From NCBI GenBank assembly GCA_028752905.1, contig JAQNBH010000003.1:40538187-40602186 (forward strand): 64,000 bases of DNA, written 5' to 3'. The stretch is from Cladorhizidae sp. MBARI D1340-BT2. Its lineage: Eukaryota; Porifera; Demospongiae; Poecilosclerida; Cladorhizidae. Shown here piece by piece: positions 35,435-45,714 of this stretch; the stretch's first letter is position 1; the number at the start of each line of letters is the position of its first letter. The translations under genes and the position numbers were made by a program. The notes below the pieces were generated by a model. The model did not search any database. It saw only the letters and a program-made list of their open reading frames with translations, and was not told the origin of the DNA.

Positions 35435-35715
35435 ATCTTGTGGTTAAGACTTTGGAGCTCCATAGATTCTGCACGCTTTACTGTATGTACTTGATATATA
35501 GCTCAAATGATAGATCTCTCTGTGTGCTCTCTTTTGATGTTAAATATTTTTGCATAAGTATAACTATGCTAAAGTTACATGCAACCAAAGTGTGTTACCT
35601 CAAAACCTGAGTGCCTGAACTGGGTTTCTGGTTCCAGATTGGAAAGTTGCGAAGTGCTAGCCAGTTGAAATTTGTTATCTGTGGCTAGAGAAAGCCCTTC
35701 TGTTCATTAGGTGCT
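35435..35715 (-). repeat. Dispersed ~330-bp repeat, copy B (inverted)
   Basis: Contains GGAGCTCCATAGATTCTGCA, ATATATAGCTCAAATGATAG, CTCTGTGTGCTCTCTTTTGA and TGGCTAGAGAAAGCCCTTC: the inverse of copies A (10845), C (41340) and D (56945). Confidence 0.72.
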
Positions 35716-35924
35716 CAAACTTGATGAAGTAGGCAAGCGGGGTGCTGACTTTTTTTCCTCGCAATAGGATTTTTTTGGGGAGGATTCAGCAACCAAGTGC
35801 AGATATACATAATATATATACATATATATAGCTGTAGTATGCACAACACAAGATCTTGGACTGAATACTGCAGTTGTAGAAGTTGGAGATCAATACTACA
35901 AATATTCTGCTCCTCAATCTACTC

Positions 35925-36597
35925 TGACCTGCCTCCACCCAGTGCGGTTGGCAGTGTATGTCCTCATAGAGCTATTGTCTACCTACTTCAACCTGCCTCT
36001 ACCCATTGTGGTGTTGGTCCAGTGTGTGCCCCCATAGAGCTTTTGTCAACCTACTTCAACCTGCCTCCACCCAGTGTGGTGTTGGTCCAGTGTGTGTCCT
36101 CATAGAGCTATTGTCTACCTACTTCAACCTGCCTCCACCCAGTGTGGTGTTGGTCCAGTGTGTGTCCCCATAGAGCTTTTGTCAACCTACTTCAACCTGC
36201 CTCCACCCAGTGTGGTGTTGGTCCAGTGTGTGTCCCCATAGAGCTATTGTCAACCTACTTCAACCTGCCTCCACCCAGTGTGGTGTTGGTCCAGTGTGTC
36301 CCCATAGAGCTTTTGTCTACCTACTTCAACCTGCCTCTACCCATTGTGGTGTTGGTCCAGTGTGTGCCCCCATAGAGCTTTTGTCAACCTACTTCAACCT
36401 GCCTCCACCCAGTGTGGTGTTGGTCCAGTGTGTGTCCCCATAGAACTATTGTCTACCTACTTCAACCTGCCTCCACCCAGTGTGGTGTTGGTCCAGTGTG
36501 TGTCCCCATGGAGCTATTGTCAACCTACTTCAACCTGCCTCCACCCAGTGTGGTGTTGGTCCAGTGTGTGTCCCCATAGAGCTATTGTCAACCTGAT
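35925..36597. repeat. 68-bp minisatellite (CTACTTCAACCTGCCTCCAC)
   Basis: About ten units starting CTACTTCAACCTGCCTCCAC and continuing CCAGTGTGGTGTTGGTCCAG to ATAGAGCTATTGTCAAC. The same unit forms a small degenerate array at 54235-54490. It joins directly to the next array. Confidence 0.96.
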
Positions 36598-37085
36598 GAA
36601 GGCTAGAGCATCTAATCGTTATTTCTGATGAAGGCTAGAGCATCTAGTCATTATTCCTGATGAAGGCTAGAACATCTAGTCATTATTCCTGATGAAGGTT
36701 AGAGCATCTAGTCATTATTCCTGGTGAAGGCTAGAGCATCTAGACATTATTCCTGATGAAGGCTAGAGCATCTAGTCGTTATTTCTGATGAAGGCTAGAG
36801 CATCTAGTCATTATTCCTGATGAAGGCTAGAGCATCTAGTCATTATTCCTGATGAAGGCTAGAACATCTAGTCATTATTCCTGATGAAGGTTAGAGCATC
36901 TAGTCATTATTCCTGATGAAGGCTAGAGCATCTAGTCAGTATTCCTGATGAAGGTTAGAGCATCTAGTCATTATTCCTGATGAAGGCTAGAGCATCTAGT
37001 CATTATTCCTGATGAAGGCTAGAGCATCTAATCGAAATGTCGAGAGAGTAAAATTCAAGTTGATTATTGAGAAGGTCATTGTAAG
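36598..37085 (+). repeat. 32-bp GATGAAGGCTAGAGCATCTA array and dispersed tail
   Basis: About 13 units of CCTGATGAAGGCTAGAGCAT plus CTAGTCATTATT. The last unit continues into ATCGAAATGTCGAGAGAGTA and TTGATTATTGAGAAGGTCAT, the tail seen in the single dispersed copies at 2365, 14935 and 52265. The array is therefore an internal amplification of the start of that dispersed repeat. Confidence 0.88.
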
Positions 37086-37238
37086 GTCCAGGGTTGCCAT
37101 GGGCAACACACATGTGGATGTGTACATGCTTGTAGCACAGATGATCTCCAATGCATACAATATCCGTGAGCACCATCTACTGCTCCCGACATTGGCTTAA
37201 GGCAGAGGGAGAATGATACAGCAAGTCATGTGACTTAA

Positions 37239-37946
37239 GGCCTGTCCACACTGCACACTGAATGCTGTTAGATCTCAACGAATGCGCGTTCGTTGCGTCC
37301 ACACTGAATGCGAATTAGATTTCTTGGACCTAACGCGCATTAGGTCCAGTCCACCTCGATAGGTGGTTTGAGTCGAGCCAGAGCAACAAATCCAAGCGTA
37401 AAATTAATTACGCGGGTGCGCGTTAAAAGATAAACAACGCTGTACAAAGAAACAGAATCATTTATGAAGTTGTAGCTGATTCCCACCAGTGCTTACTGCG
37501 TGGCTTGCACCAAACCTGGCGCACAGATGGATGCTGGTAGCCAGCCATCATTGCCACAATCAAAGACCTATAGCAGGCAAAGATCAAGCTAAATACTAAA
37601 ATAGACTTCGAAAATTTTACCGCCGCAGCCTTCTTTTATGGAGTTCATGGAGCGCCATCCATCTACTGTATTGCCTTTTTCTATTTATAAATCCTTCTCC
37701 TCTGCAGCATATGCTTCCTCGCGTCTGTAGGTATCTCGTCCATAACAGAAGAAATCCACATATCCATTGTGCAAAGGCGACTACTCACGTGACGTGGGTG
37801 CAGTTTTCTTGGAGTGGTTTTTATGCGCGTTTGGTTTATTGTCATGTCAGTGTGGACGCGATGTCGTGACTGGACACACATTGAGACTCTCTTGGTAGCT
37901 AGTGTGTCTCAATGCGCATCCAGTTATTGTACAGTGCGGACAAGCC
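37239..37946. mobile_element. TTAA-flanked MITE, 708 bp
   Basis: TTAA at 37235-37238 and 37947-37950 flank termini GGCCTGTCCACACTGCACA and, inverted, GGCTTGTCCGCACTGTACA (16 of 19 identical). Extra GTCCACACTG and CAGTGTGGAC copies lie inside (near 37290 and 37847). TTAA duplications occur with piggyBac and Kolobok transposons, and the GGC terminus suits the latter better; that assignment is inference. No transposase is encoded: the 37681-37881 and 37814-38182 frames have no recognised domain, and the second runs out of the element. Confidence 0.68.
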
Positions 37947-37950
37947 TTAA

Positions 37951-38224
37951 TAAATATCGCAACCTTAGTCGGCCTTCAAGTCACTTAACAAATCTTGCAA
38001 TCTCATTGGTGCGTTCCTCACTCAGGCAACGCTCATGGAAATGCATACATATTCAAACGGGTATACCACAGTCCTGCCACTCCCCCCTTTCAAATATATC
38101 TGGCTCATGGTACGACGAGAGATCTCAGGAATGCCCACGTATTAGGTCACTCGTAATGATATTCATTGCCGTTGTAGAGTAGGAATTTAGAAGACCTATG
38201 GTCTTCCAGAATCATGATTTGCAT
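37951..38224. other. Unique sequence, nothing recognised
   Basis: No supported feature. Confidence 0.5.
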
Positions 38225-38368
38225 TAACATAAAGCAAGTCTGTGTTAGTGTAACACAAAATTGCATCGGTGTAACACAAACTTGCGTTAGTGTAACACAA
38301 ACTTGCATCAGTGTAACACAAAGCTTGCATTCGTGTAACACAAACAGAATTAGTGTAACACAGACTTG
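38225..38368. repeat. 21-bp GTGTAACACAAACTTGCATC array
   Basis: Six to seven units of GTGTAACACAAACTTGCATC plus A, some shortened. Confidence 0.9.
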
Positions 38369-38439
38369 AGCTTGAGCCTGTAGTTCCTGCAATATGGCAA
38401 GCCATGCTCAAGGTGAATATGTGCTGGTGTTTCAACACC

Positions 38440-38625
38440 TAGCTGCCCCCCTCAACCAGAGCCATTGTTCTTCTTGCTTCAGGCTCAACCACAAACTTGA
38501 CTAGCCTAATCCAAGCCTGCAACCGGATCTCGTCCACCATTCCCTGTCTCTGCTTAGCCTCGCATACAAATCCCAATATGTGTCTGCTCGACAGAGACCA
38601 GAACAATGAACGGTTAGCAAGAGAT
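38440..38625 (-). other. Coding-like open segment of ~60 codons, unassigned
   Basis: A minus frame without a Met start reads SLFWSLSSRHILGFVCEAK, then QRQGMVDEIRLQAWIRLVKF, and ends EGGS before a stop. Composition is protein-like and it lies between exons 2 and 3 of gene 1. I could not find splice sites in the phase needed (0 in, 0 out). It could be a transposon fragment, an alternative exon or chance. Confidence 0.25.
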
Positions 38626-38865
38626 CAAATTCAAAACCATCTGATGATAGAAGCGACAGCTGAGGCTTTTTAAGTCATGTGATTATCACATGCACACAAC
38701 AACCATACCACAGATTGAAGTATGTCGAATGTCATTACTATCAACTTCATTACTAGAATATGAATTATATTACTATCATCCCATTACTGAAATTCGTTAA
38801 TAGTCATGAATATCATGCATTTTTTAATTTTTTATTCGCCAATAAGAAGCATCAGTGGAACTCAC

Positions 38866-39011
38866 TGTATTGTCTGCGGACTTCCTGATGGGGCTGAGGC
38901 TTTCGTCCTTGTGATCTCCCGCAAACAGGTCCGACTCATCGTCTAGTAACTCCTCGAAGGAAGGTTTCTTTACCACTCTCTTGGGCTTGCTGGTGGGAGA
39001 GAAGATGTCAT
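38866..39011 (-). CDS. Gene 1 exon 2 (146 bp): acidic with DIF/DLF motifs
   Basis: Minus strand: acceptor CTCCTTCCTTGCTAG, a frame DIFSPTSKPKRVVKKPSFEE followed by LLDDESDLFAGDHKDESLSP and IRKSADNT, then donor GTGAGT. G from exon 1 plus AT gives Asp, and the exon leaves in phase 0. The short D-I-F and D-L-F motifs beside acidic stretches, plus a basic KPKRVVKK patch, resemble the linear motifs by which trafficking proteins bind adaptors or retromer. That is inference from motif style only; there is no domain match I recognise. Confidence 0.82.
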
Positions 39012-39051
39012 CTAGCAAGGAAGGAGGAGTTTGAAGCATAACTCAGTTTGT

Positions 39052-39718
39052 CTCAGACAGATAACATTCTTATTGGGAGTCAGGTAGGTAAATGTTCCTT
39101 GCTATTGGGGGTGAAGTAGGTAAGGGGTCATTAAGTGTTCCCAAGCTATTAGGGTTAAGTGGGTATTAGGGTTAAGTGGGTAAGGGATCATTAGTCCTTA
39201 TGTATCAGATTGGAGTAGGTAGGTAAGGGGTCATTCCTTATGTATCCAGATATTGGGGTGAAGTGGGTAAGGGATCATCAGTCATTGTATCAGCCATTGT
39301 TATTGACTCATTATACTCGCACTCGGCACAGGAGAGCTTGGAGAATGCTTTACAATACCTCCATGGAGATGAGGTATTTATGGGGTCATTAGTCCAGCTA
39401 TTGGGGTGAAGTGGGTAAGGTGTCATCAGTACTTATGTATCAGCTATTGGAGGTGAAGTAGTTATGGGGTCATTATGGGGTCATTAGTCCAGCCATTGGG
39501 ATGAAGTGGGTAAGGTGTCATCAGTACATATGTATCAGCTATTGGAGGTGAGGTAGTTATGAGGTCATTAGTCCAGCTATTGGGGTGAAGTGGGTAAGGG
39601 GTCATTAGTGTCCGCTATTGGGGTGAAGTGGATAAGGGGTCATTAGTGTCCCTATATATCCAGCTATTGGGGATGAAGTAGGTAAGGGGTCTTATCAGTA
39701 TGTAAGGGGTCGATGCAA
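39052..39718. repeat. Diverged GGGGTGAAGTGGGTAAGGGG array
   Basis: Irregular units combining CTATTGGGGTGAAGTGGGTA, AGGGGTCATTAGTCC and TATGTATCAG; length varies from about 40 to 70 bp. It lies in intron 1 of gene 1, starting about 40 bp from the exon 2 acceptor. Confidence 0.85.
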
Positions 39719-39892
39719 ACACTATAGTTGAGATTCGGTGCAAGATTTTGCAAGCTCTCTCTCTCTAGTCAATAAGTTCCATCAACTTCAAACTTTCTTG
39801 GGATGGCCCCAGCTGTGCCTTCATAGCCTAGCAGTAAAATTATCTACTAGTGAGTTTTACCAAGTAGATAAGACCGCTCCACGCTCCCTCAG

Positions 39893-39927
<35 letters not shown>

Positions 39928-40249
39928 GTCATATATATTGTCCTCTAGTAAAAGCACATCAACACATAGCCACGTGCACTTTAACTTTATTGCCATTATT
40001 ATTAAAAAAAATATATGACTCTATTGGATTTTGGTGGCTTTTAATTAGAAAATACCGAAGACTAACCAACCAATTATATTACACTTAATTTGCCATCTCA
40101 ACAAAACTCCATCAGAAAGAATGGAAAACTACAAGACTATGCAACGATGCACTTATACTTCCAGGAAATACTTGATCATCTAATGCTAGAGTATACAGTG
40201 ATTCATGATGCATCTGAAGCCAGGGGAACAGACACCTGCTCTTGAGAAA
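39719..40249. other. Intron 1 sequence with a (CA)n tract
   Basis: A (CA)14-type tract at 39896-39924. The 116-codon frame across it has no recognised domain. Confidence 0.55.
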
Positions 40250-41080
40250 AAAGCGTTTGGGACCATCTCGATCCCTTTCTCAGGTCCTCTGATGTGTAGC
40301 CGTGGCTGGTCATGTGAGCCTCACCACAGGTCATGTGACTTCCTAGGGTGAATATCAGGCAGATGTAAATGGGCGAGGTTTTACGTGCTTAGTCTTGCGA
40401 TTTGAGACCCACCAAGATCCAGCCCTGTGTACATCTCAATTGAAGCGCTGATCCCCAGGTGGACAATGGGTGTCCAGTGCCTCCTTCATGAGCAGTCCCC
40501 TCCATTGGCTGTCCCTATCAATCCCCACGTTCTCGTTCCATTGGGTTTTAGGATGTTCCAAAGATGCTCTTGCAATGGCAGTCATCCTAACTTTTAGTTT
40601 TCTGCAAGCATCTCTATGCTCCTTGATTAGGTCCCTAATCTTCTTCTTGCCTCACCGATGTACTGTACATTTCCCTTAGCTTCAGGGAATTCTATACACA
40701 ACTGATGACTTCATGATAGGTCCAATTTATCCTTGGCCCTGGTGAGCTGAGATTTCCAAGCCACGCCCGATTTAAAACCAACCTTGGCATTAAATCAACC
40801 CCCCCCACCCTCCCACACACACGTCTGATACTCTCGCTTAGGCCTGCCACAAGGGGGTGATGGACTTTTCCTTCGTCTACTTCCATTACCGTGTCTTCTC
40901 CCCTCTCTCCCCCTGGGGGACTCCTCCGAAGCTGAACGGATGAAGGGAAGTGGATAGATACGGTTAGGAATAACCTGGTGAAGATGGTCCTCTCCATCCA
41001 GTTCTCCTTTCGTGGTTGACACATTCCAGCCTCTTACACAGACCCCTTCAGATGATCCTCTCTCTGGTGTAGACTGGGAC
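40250..41080 (-). pseudogene. Penelope-like element relic: end of RT-GIY-YIG ORF
   Basis: Minus strand. The upstream frame (40692-41024) has VHHPLVAGLSESIRRVCGR, matching the linker before the endonuclease in Penelope-like proteins (GLSE-IRR). The next piece reads GNVQYIGEARRR (the YIG half of GIY-YIG). After a frame change come LIKEHRDACRKLK, MTAIARASLEHPKTQW, then LLMKEALDTHCP and PGDQRFN, the end of the endonuclease (H/E-K-EAL-x-I pattern). A stretch with CCTGAGAAAGGG and CCCAAACGC at 40230-40290 resembles the usual tail. Frameshifts and stops show it is dead; the reverse-transcriptase core is missing. Confidence 0.72.
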
Positions 41081-41339
41081 ATGTAACTAGAGTGAAGGTT
41101 TCTATATCATTTTTTTGTACACTGAAGAGTCCAGTACTGAAGAGTCCAGTATGCCAAGCTCTCCTTGCACTCAAAATCAATTTTCTTGCGACTTGATTTT
41201 CATCGCGCATGCTGGACCACCTACTCACATTTCATCAACAAATGAAGACACATTTTGTAGAGTGTGACTTCATCTTGCCACAGATACCAAAGGTCTAGCA
41301 CTTTCATATCAGGAACCACACTTGCGGCAAGCTCAGGCA

Positions 41340-41515
41340 TGCAGATTTTGAAGTACCCCATTTTTGTCTGCGGGTAACTTTGGCATACTTGTAGCTATGC
41401 AACAGTTTTTAGTATCATAAGAGAGCACACAGAGAGAGCTATCTTTTGAGCTATATATCAAATCCATACAGTGAAGTGTGTACAATCTATGGAGCTCCTA
41501 AGTTGTAACCTCATC
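41340..41515 (+). repeat. Dispersed ~330-bp repeat, copy C (partial)
   Basis: Contains AGAGAGCACACAGAGAG, GCTATCTTTTGAGCTATATA and AATCTATGGAGCTCCTAAG. Related to copies at 10845, 35435 and 56945. It runs straight into the 131-bp duplication. Confidence 0.72.
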
Positions 41516-41742
41516 AAAGTTCCCCCAAGTTGTAACCTCATCAAAGTTCCCCCAACAAACATGCAGCCTCCTACAAAAACTTCTCAGTACAACTTTTGAA
41601 CGAACCAATCGACAATCTATGGAGCTCCTTAGTTGTAACCTCATCAAAGTTCCCCCAAGTTGTAACCTCATCAAAGTTCCCCCAACAAACATGCAGCCTC
41701 CTACAAAAACTTCTCAGTACAACTTTTGAACGAACCAATCGG
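41482..41742. repeat. Two 131-bp tandem copies
   Basis: Copies begin CAATCTATGGAGCTCCT at 41482 and 41613. Each contains two GTTGTAACCTCATCAAAGTT units, so duplication occurred at two scales. The copies are almost identical. Confidence 0.93.
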
Positions 41743-42064
41743 AGCAGATGTTATTTTTCAGAATGTTCATTACCAAAGTAAACAGACATGCCTTGTATTC
41801 ATGTAAACACACAGACAAGTGCTTCATACGTGGTTACCTAGTCTTGCTGCACGGCTGTGCTGGTGACTATTGGCACACCTAAGCAAACACACTGTCACTT
41901 CCTCAGAGAAAGACTGTTTGCTGACTCAGCTCAGCCAGACTTGGTTTGCACGCACAAGTGTACTTACTGAATTTTAACGAATTTGTGGTTGTTTGGACCT
42001 AGTCGAGAAATTGATTAGTCAGGCATTGGACAATGTAGTCTTCTGGTAAATCATGATGCATGGG
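41743..42064. other. Intron 1 sequence, nothing recognised
   Basis: No supported feature. Confidence 0.5.
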
Positions 42065-42066
42065 TC

Positions 42067-42222
42067 TATTGCATGCATGTGTGTGCATGTGTGTGCATGT
42101 ATGTGTGTGTGTGTGTGCATATGTGTGTGCATGTGTGTGTGCATGTGTGTGTGTGTGCATGTGTGTGTGTGTGCATGTGTATGTGTGCATGTGTGTATGT
42201 GTGTGTGCATGTGTGTGTATGC
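42067..42222. repeat. (TG)n tract with GTGCATG interruptions
   Basis: TGTGTGTGCATG-type units over about 155 bp; the complement of the motif style at 1-428. Confidence 0.95.
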
Positions 42223-42535
42223 CTCAAGTTTCATGGGTTTTGAAGATTTTGGGGGGCTGGTAGTTTACTAACTTTGCTAAGGGTTCAAGGCCAGTGTTTT
42301 TGGAGCTAAAGTCAGCCAAAACAAAGCCATCGTCTAGGATACTAGGAAGCTGCCGAAGTGAGCTTTAGCCAAAATATCAACTTCGTTTCTATCTTGTGTT
42401 GCCATTTTGAAACAGAGTTCAGACCGACCTCCCAATAGTCTTCTAGCACTGGGCCCACTGTGGCCATGCTGAGAGGTCCTATCTAACCCATAGCACTGGG
42501 CCTACTGATAGGAATAGATAGGGCCTGGTATCTTA
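42223..42535. other. Intron 1 sequence, nothing recognised
   Basis: A short duplication around AGCACTGGGCC(C/T)ACTG (42445-42503). No gene. Confidence 0.5.
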
Positions 42536-42539
42536 GGGT

Positions 42540-42780
42540 TGGGAGTATTCTATTCTAGGGCTATAGGGCTAGGGCTATTCTAAGGATAGGGCTATTCTAT
42601 AGCTAGGACTATGGATATCATAGGGCTAGAAATATTGTTTGACTGGGCTCGGGCATTTTAGAGCTAGGATAATCTAGGGCCACGATGGTATAGGGTATTC
42701 TAGGGCTAGGGCTAGAGCTAGAGTTAGGGCTAGAGCTAGGGCTAGGGCCAGGGCTAGGGCTAGAGCTAGGGCTATGGCCA
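42540..42780. repeat. GGGCTAGGGCTAGAG tract at the exon 1 donor
   Basis: Irregular GGGCTA(T/G)GG repeats that become regular GGGCTAGGGCTAGAGCTA at 42700-42780. The tract starts about 12 bp inside intron 1 of gene 1. On the transcript it reads GCCCTAGCTCTAGCCC. Confidence 0.85.
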
Positions 42781-42792
42781 GGCATAACATAC

Positions 42793-42823
42793 CATCATCT
42801 TCAATGTCATCAAAAAGAGACAT
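42793..42823 (-). CDS. Gene 1 exon 1 and start: acidic coiled-coil protein
   Basis: ATG at 42823-42821 on the minus strand opens MSLFDDIEDD and is cut by donor GTATGT after a single G (phase 1). Joining the six exons (31, 146, 244, 119, 64 and 182 or 278 bp) gives about 262 residues to the exon 6 donor, or 293 to the TGA at 5976. Order along the protein: acidic N-terminus with LFDD, DIF and DLF motifs (1-55), long Glu/Ser/Asp-rich disordered part (60-180), short Gln-rich link, coiled coil from about 202. No signal peptide or membrane span; probably cytosolic. All phases fit. The sequence before ATG (CTCTTGACTTCTCAAG) itself resembles a splice acceptor, so a 5' UTR intron or trans-splicing is possible. 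The family is not recognised. Confidence 0.75.
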
Positions 42824-42934
42824 CTTGAGAAGTCAAGAGTATGTCAGGTTCTAAGTCCACACAAGAAACAATAGATCTGATGTTCCTGGATATCTCGCCT
42901 GTAGAACAAGGAGTTAAACAAAGTGTGAAACTTT

Positions 42935-44302
42935 TAGTTAACAACAATGCAAGCACCATGCCACATAAGGGGTTAACTAATAAGGGGGTAACTAGCAACA
43001 TTGCAAGCACCAGTCACATGAGGGGTTAACTAGCAACATTACAAGCACCAGTCACATAAGGGGTTCACTGCAACATTGCAAGCACCAGTCACATAAGGGG
43101 TTAACTAGCAACATTGCAAGCACCAGTCACATAAGGGGTTAACTAGCAACATTGCGAGCACCAGTCACATAAGGGGTTAACCAGCAACATGGCAAGCACC
43201 AGTCACATAAGGGGTTAACTGCAACATTGCAAGCACCAGTCACATAAGGGGTTAACTGCAACATTGCAAGCACCAGTCACATAAGGGGTTAACTAGCAAC
43301 ATTGCAAGCACCAGTCACATAAGGGGTTAACTAGCAACATTGCAAGCACAAGTCACATAAGGGGTTAACTGCAACATTGCAAGCACCAGTCACATAAGGG
43401 GTTAACTAGCAACATTGCAAGCACCAGTCACATAAGGGGTTAACTGCAACATTGCAAGCACCAGTCACATAAGGGGTTAACTGCAACATTGCAAGCACCA
43501 GTCACATAAGGGGTTAACTAGCAACATTGCAAGCACCAGTCACATAAGGGGTTAACTGCAACATTGCAAGCACCAGTCACATAAGGGGTTAACTGCAACA
43601 TTGCAAGCACCAGTCACATAAGGGGTTAACTAGCAACATTGCAAGCACCAGTCACTTAAGGGGTTAACTGCAACATTGCAAGCACCAGTCACATAAGGGG
43701 TTAACTAGCAACATTGTGAGCACCAGTCACATAAGGGGTTAACTAGCAACATTGCAAGCACCAGTCACATAAGGGGTTAACCAGCAACATTGCAAGCACC
43801 AGTCACATAAGGGGTTAACTGCAACATTGCAAGCACCAGTCACATAAGGGGTTAACTGCAACATTGCAAGCACCAGTCACATAAGGGGTTAACTAGCAAC
43901 ATTGCAAGCACCAGTCACATAAGGGGTTAACTAGCAACATTGCAAGCACCAGTCACATAAGGGGTTAACTAGCAACATTGCAAGCACCAGTCACATAAGG
44001 GGTGAACTAGCAACATTGCAAGCACCAGTCACATAAGGGGTTAACTAGCAACATTACAAGCACCAGTCACATAAGGGGTTAATTGCAACATTGCAAGCAC
44101 CAGTCACATAAGGGGTTAACTAGCAACATTGCAAGCACCAGTCACATAAGGGGTTAACTAGCAACATTGCAAGCACCAGTCACATAAGGGGTTAACTAGC
44201 AATTGCAAGCACATAAGGGGTTAACTAGCAACATTGCAAGCACTATCCACATAAGGGATTCACTAGCAACATTGCAAGCAACACACCACATAAGGGGTTA
44301 AC
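42935..44302. repeat. 38-bp minisatellite upstream of gene 1
   Basis: About 36 units of GCAAGCACCAGTCACATAAG plus GGGTTAACTAGCAACATT. A 37-bp version lacks one base of the TAG (AACTGCAACATT). It begins about 110 bp upstream of the gene 1 start codon and occupies the place of its promoter or 5' UTR. Confidence 0.97.
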
Positions 44303-44428
44303 TGCAAATGGATGGCAATATTGGTGCTCCGGCTAGCCACACCCACCCACATAGCGTTCCATCAACATGACCCACTGCCGAACGGACGGGCGTAGATGGG
44401 AAGCTAGTAACATCAAAAAAACCCTTAA

Positions 44429-45269
44429 CCCTCCAACCGTCACAAGCGACTTTTGGCGCAGAGCCATCTAGCGTCGCAATACTAAAAGATCAAACCGTAT
44501 ATTTTATATCATAAAACTGCCTGATTTAAACTCTATTTATGCACCAAATAACGTGACCGTATGTACACGGTAACTAGGGTAAAAAATTATTCATTATTTC
44601 GATCGCACGATGGGCTGAACGACTATCTGTCAAAAAGGTCCTTGCTCTTGTTCAAGACGACGATTTTGACATCTATGAGGATTCTTTCAGCGAAGAAGAA
44701 GGGGATGGTATCCATGCATACCTCGGAGAGAGAAAATCTAGCTATGGAACAGTTAATTCTTTGCTACTGAGGTTGCCAGCTGATTGTAGCGCTACAGCTG
44801 ATCACGATGTTTTTCTCTCCGATGATCAAGAAGGAAGTGATGAACAACTCAGGTTTGTCATGGATTCTAGCTAACTATAGATAAAGATTTAGCTTTCTAG
44901 TAGCTAAGTGGGACTTTTTTTTTTTTACTTGGGTAGCAGGCGGTATAGCTTGTGTATGCACGCAGGCAATAAGTTTTTATTGTGTGTACATACATTTTTA
45001 TTGTATGTACATACAGACAACATGATGGATACTGGACATCCTGTGCTGCCATCAGTGTCTGCTCTCTCTCCTTCAGAAGCTGGCATGCCTCCAGAGATTG
45101 ATCAGATAATCATATTCATAGCTTGAGGTTGCTTAGCAACCAGCTGTCGACCACAATGTTTATCAACACCAATGCTATCCCATCAACCATGGTTGCTAGG
45201 GACTTTGGTATTTATTATTTTATATACCATGGTCAAGTGTTTTTTTTTAATGCTTCCGACGGTGAAGGG
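44429..45269 (+). mobile_element. piggyBac-like element 2 (841 bp)
   Basis: TTAA at 44425-44428 precedes CCCTCCAACCGTCACAAGCG. The right end, inverted, reads CCCTTCACCGTCGGAAGC and is followed by TGAA (45270-45273), one change from TTAA. The left end aligns with that of the element at 16081 (CCCTCTCACCGACATAAGCG), and both carry ATGGTTGCTAGG(T/G)ACTTT near the right end. Together they define one low-copy family. Confidence 0.62.
44615..44875 (+). pseudogene. piggyBac-like transposase N-terminal remnant
   Basis: The frame ARWAERLSVKKVLALVQDDD is followed by an acidic run (FDIYEDSFSEEEGDG) and ends SDDQEGSDEQLRFVMDSS before TAA; an RRLS/ERLS-x-VLxLL-DDD start then an acidic stretch is usual for piggyBac-type proteins. 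No ATG is left in frame, and the catalytic DDD domain is absent. A second Met-starting piece (MMDTGHPVLPSVSALSPSEA, 45020-45080) may be a displaced part. Confidence 0.4.
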
Positions 45270-45273
45270 TGAA

Positions 45274-45714
45274 GGGGCAGAATTTCCCAAGGGTTTGTTT
45301 TATTTGTGCAGGGGTACAGGAAAAATCAATTTTGCGGACTTCTACAGGAGGAGGGAGCAGACGTGAGGAATTGTTTCAAGCATCAATCGTGCCCTCCGGG
45401 AGTCGGGACAAACAAGATATTGATTGGATCACTGAGCACTTCGCAGTGAGGGTCTTGGCACAGCCATTGTCATGTCTCTTTAACTTGGAGCAGGACTATG
45501 TCTCTTTAACTTGGAGCAGGACTACAAATATTTTTTCTTATTCAAAAGAACTATTAGGAGGTATCCCATAACTACCAGACACAGAGTCAATGGATGTGAT
45601 GAAGCTCTGTAGCATTATACTGGTTGGTGCAGGCATGGAGGCATAATAATAGGCATCCATGAAGGTGGTGCGCACAAGTCAAAATTATGATTCTAGCCAT
45701 AACCACTTCCAGCT
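45274..45714. other. Unique sequence, nothing recognised
   Basis: A 100-codon plus frame (45269-45571) without recognised motif. It includes a short duplication CTCTTTAACTTGGAGCAGGA (45476-45525). Confidence 0.5.

Noticed and set aside
36990..37050. Hammerhead ribozyme (CTGATGA ... CGAAA)
   Set aside because: The two core words are present, but the segment between them does not form a closed stem II adjoining both, and no stem III partner or cleavage site in the right place was found.
42935..44302. CRISPR-like regular array
   Set aside because: Units are contiguous and almost identical, without variable spacers, and the genome is eukaryotic. The same applies to all other arrays here.
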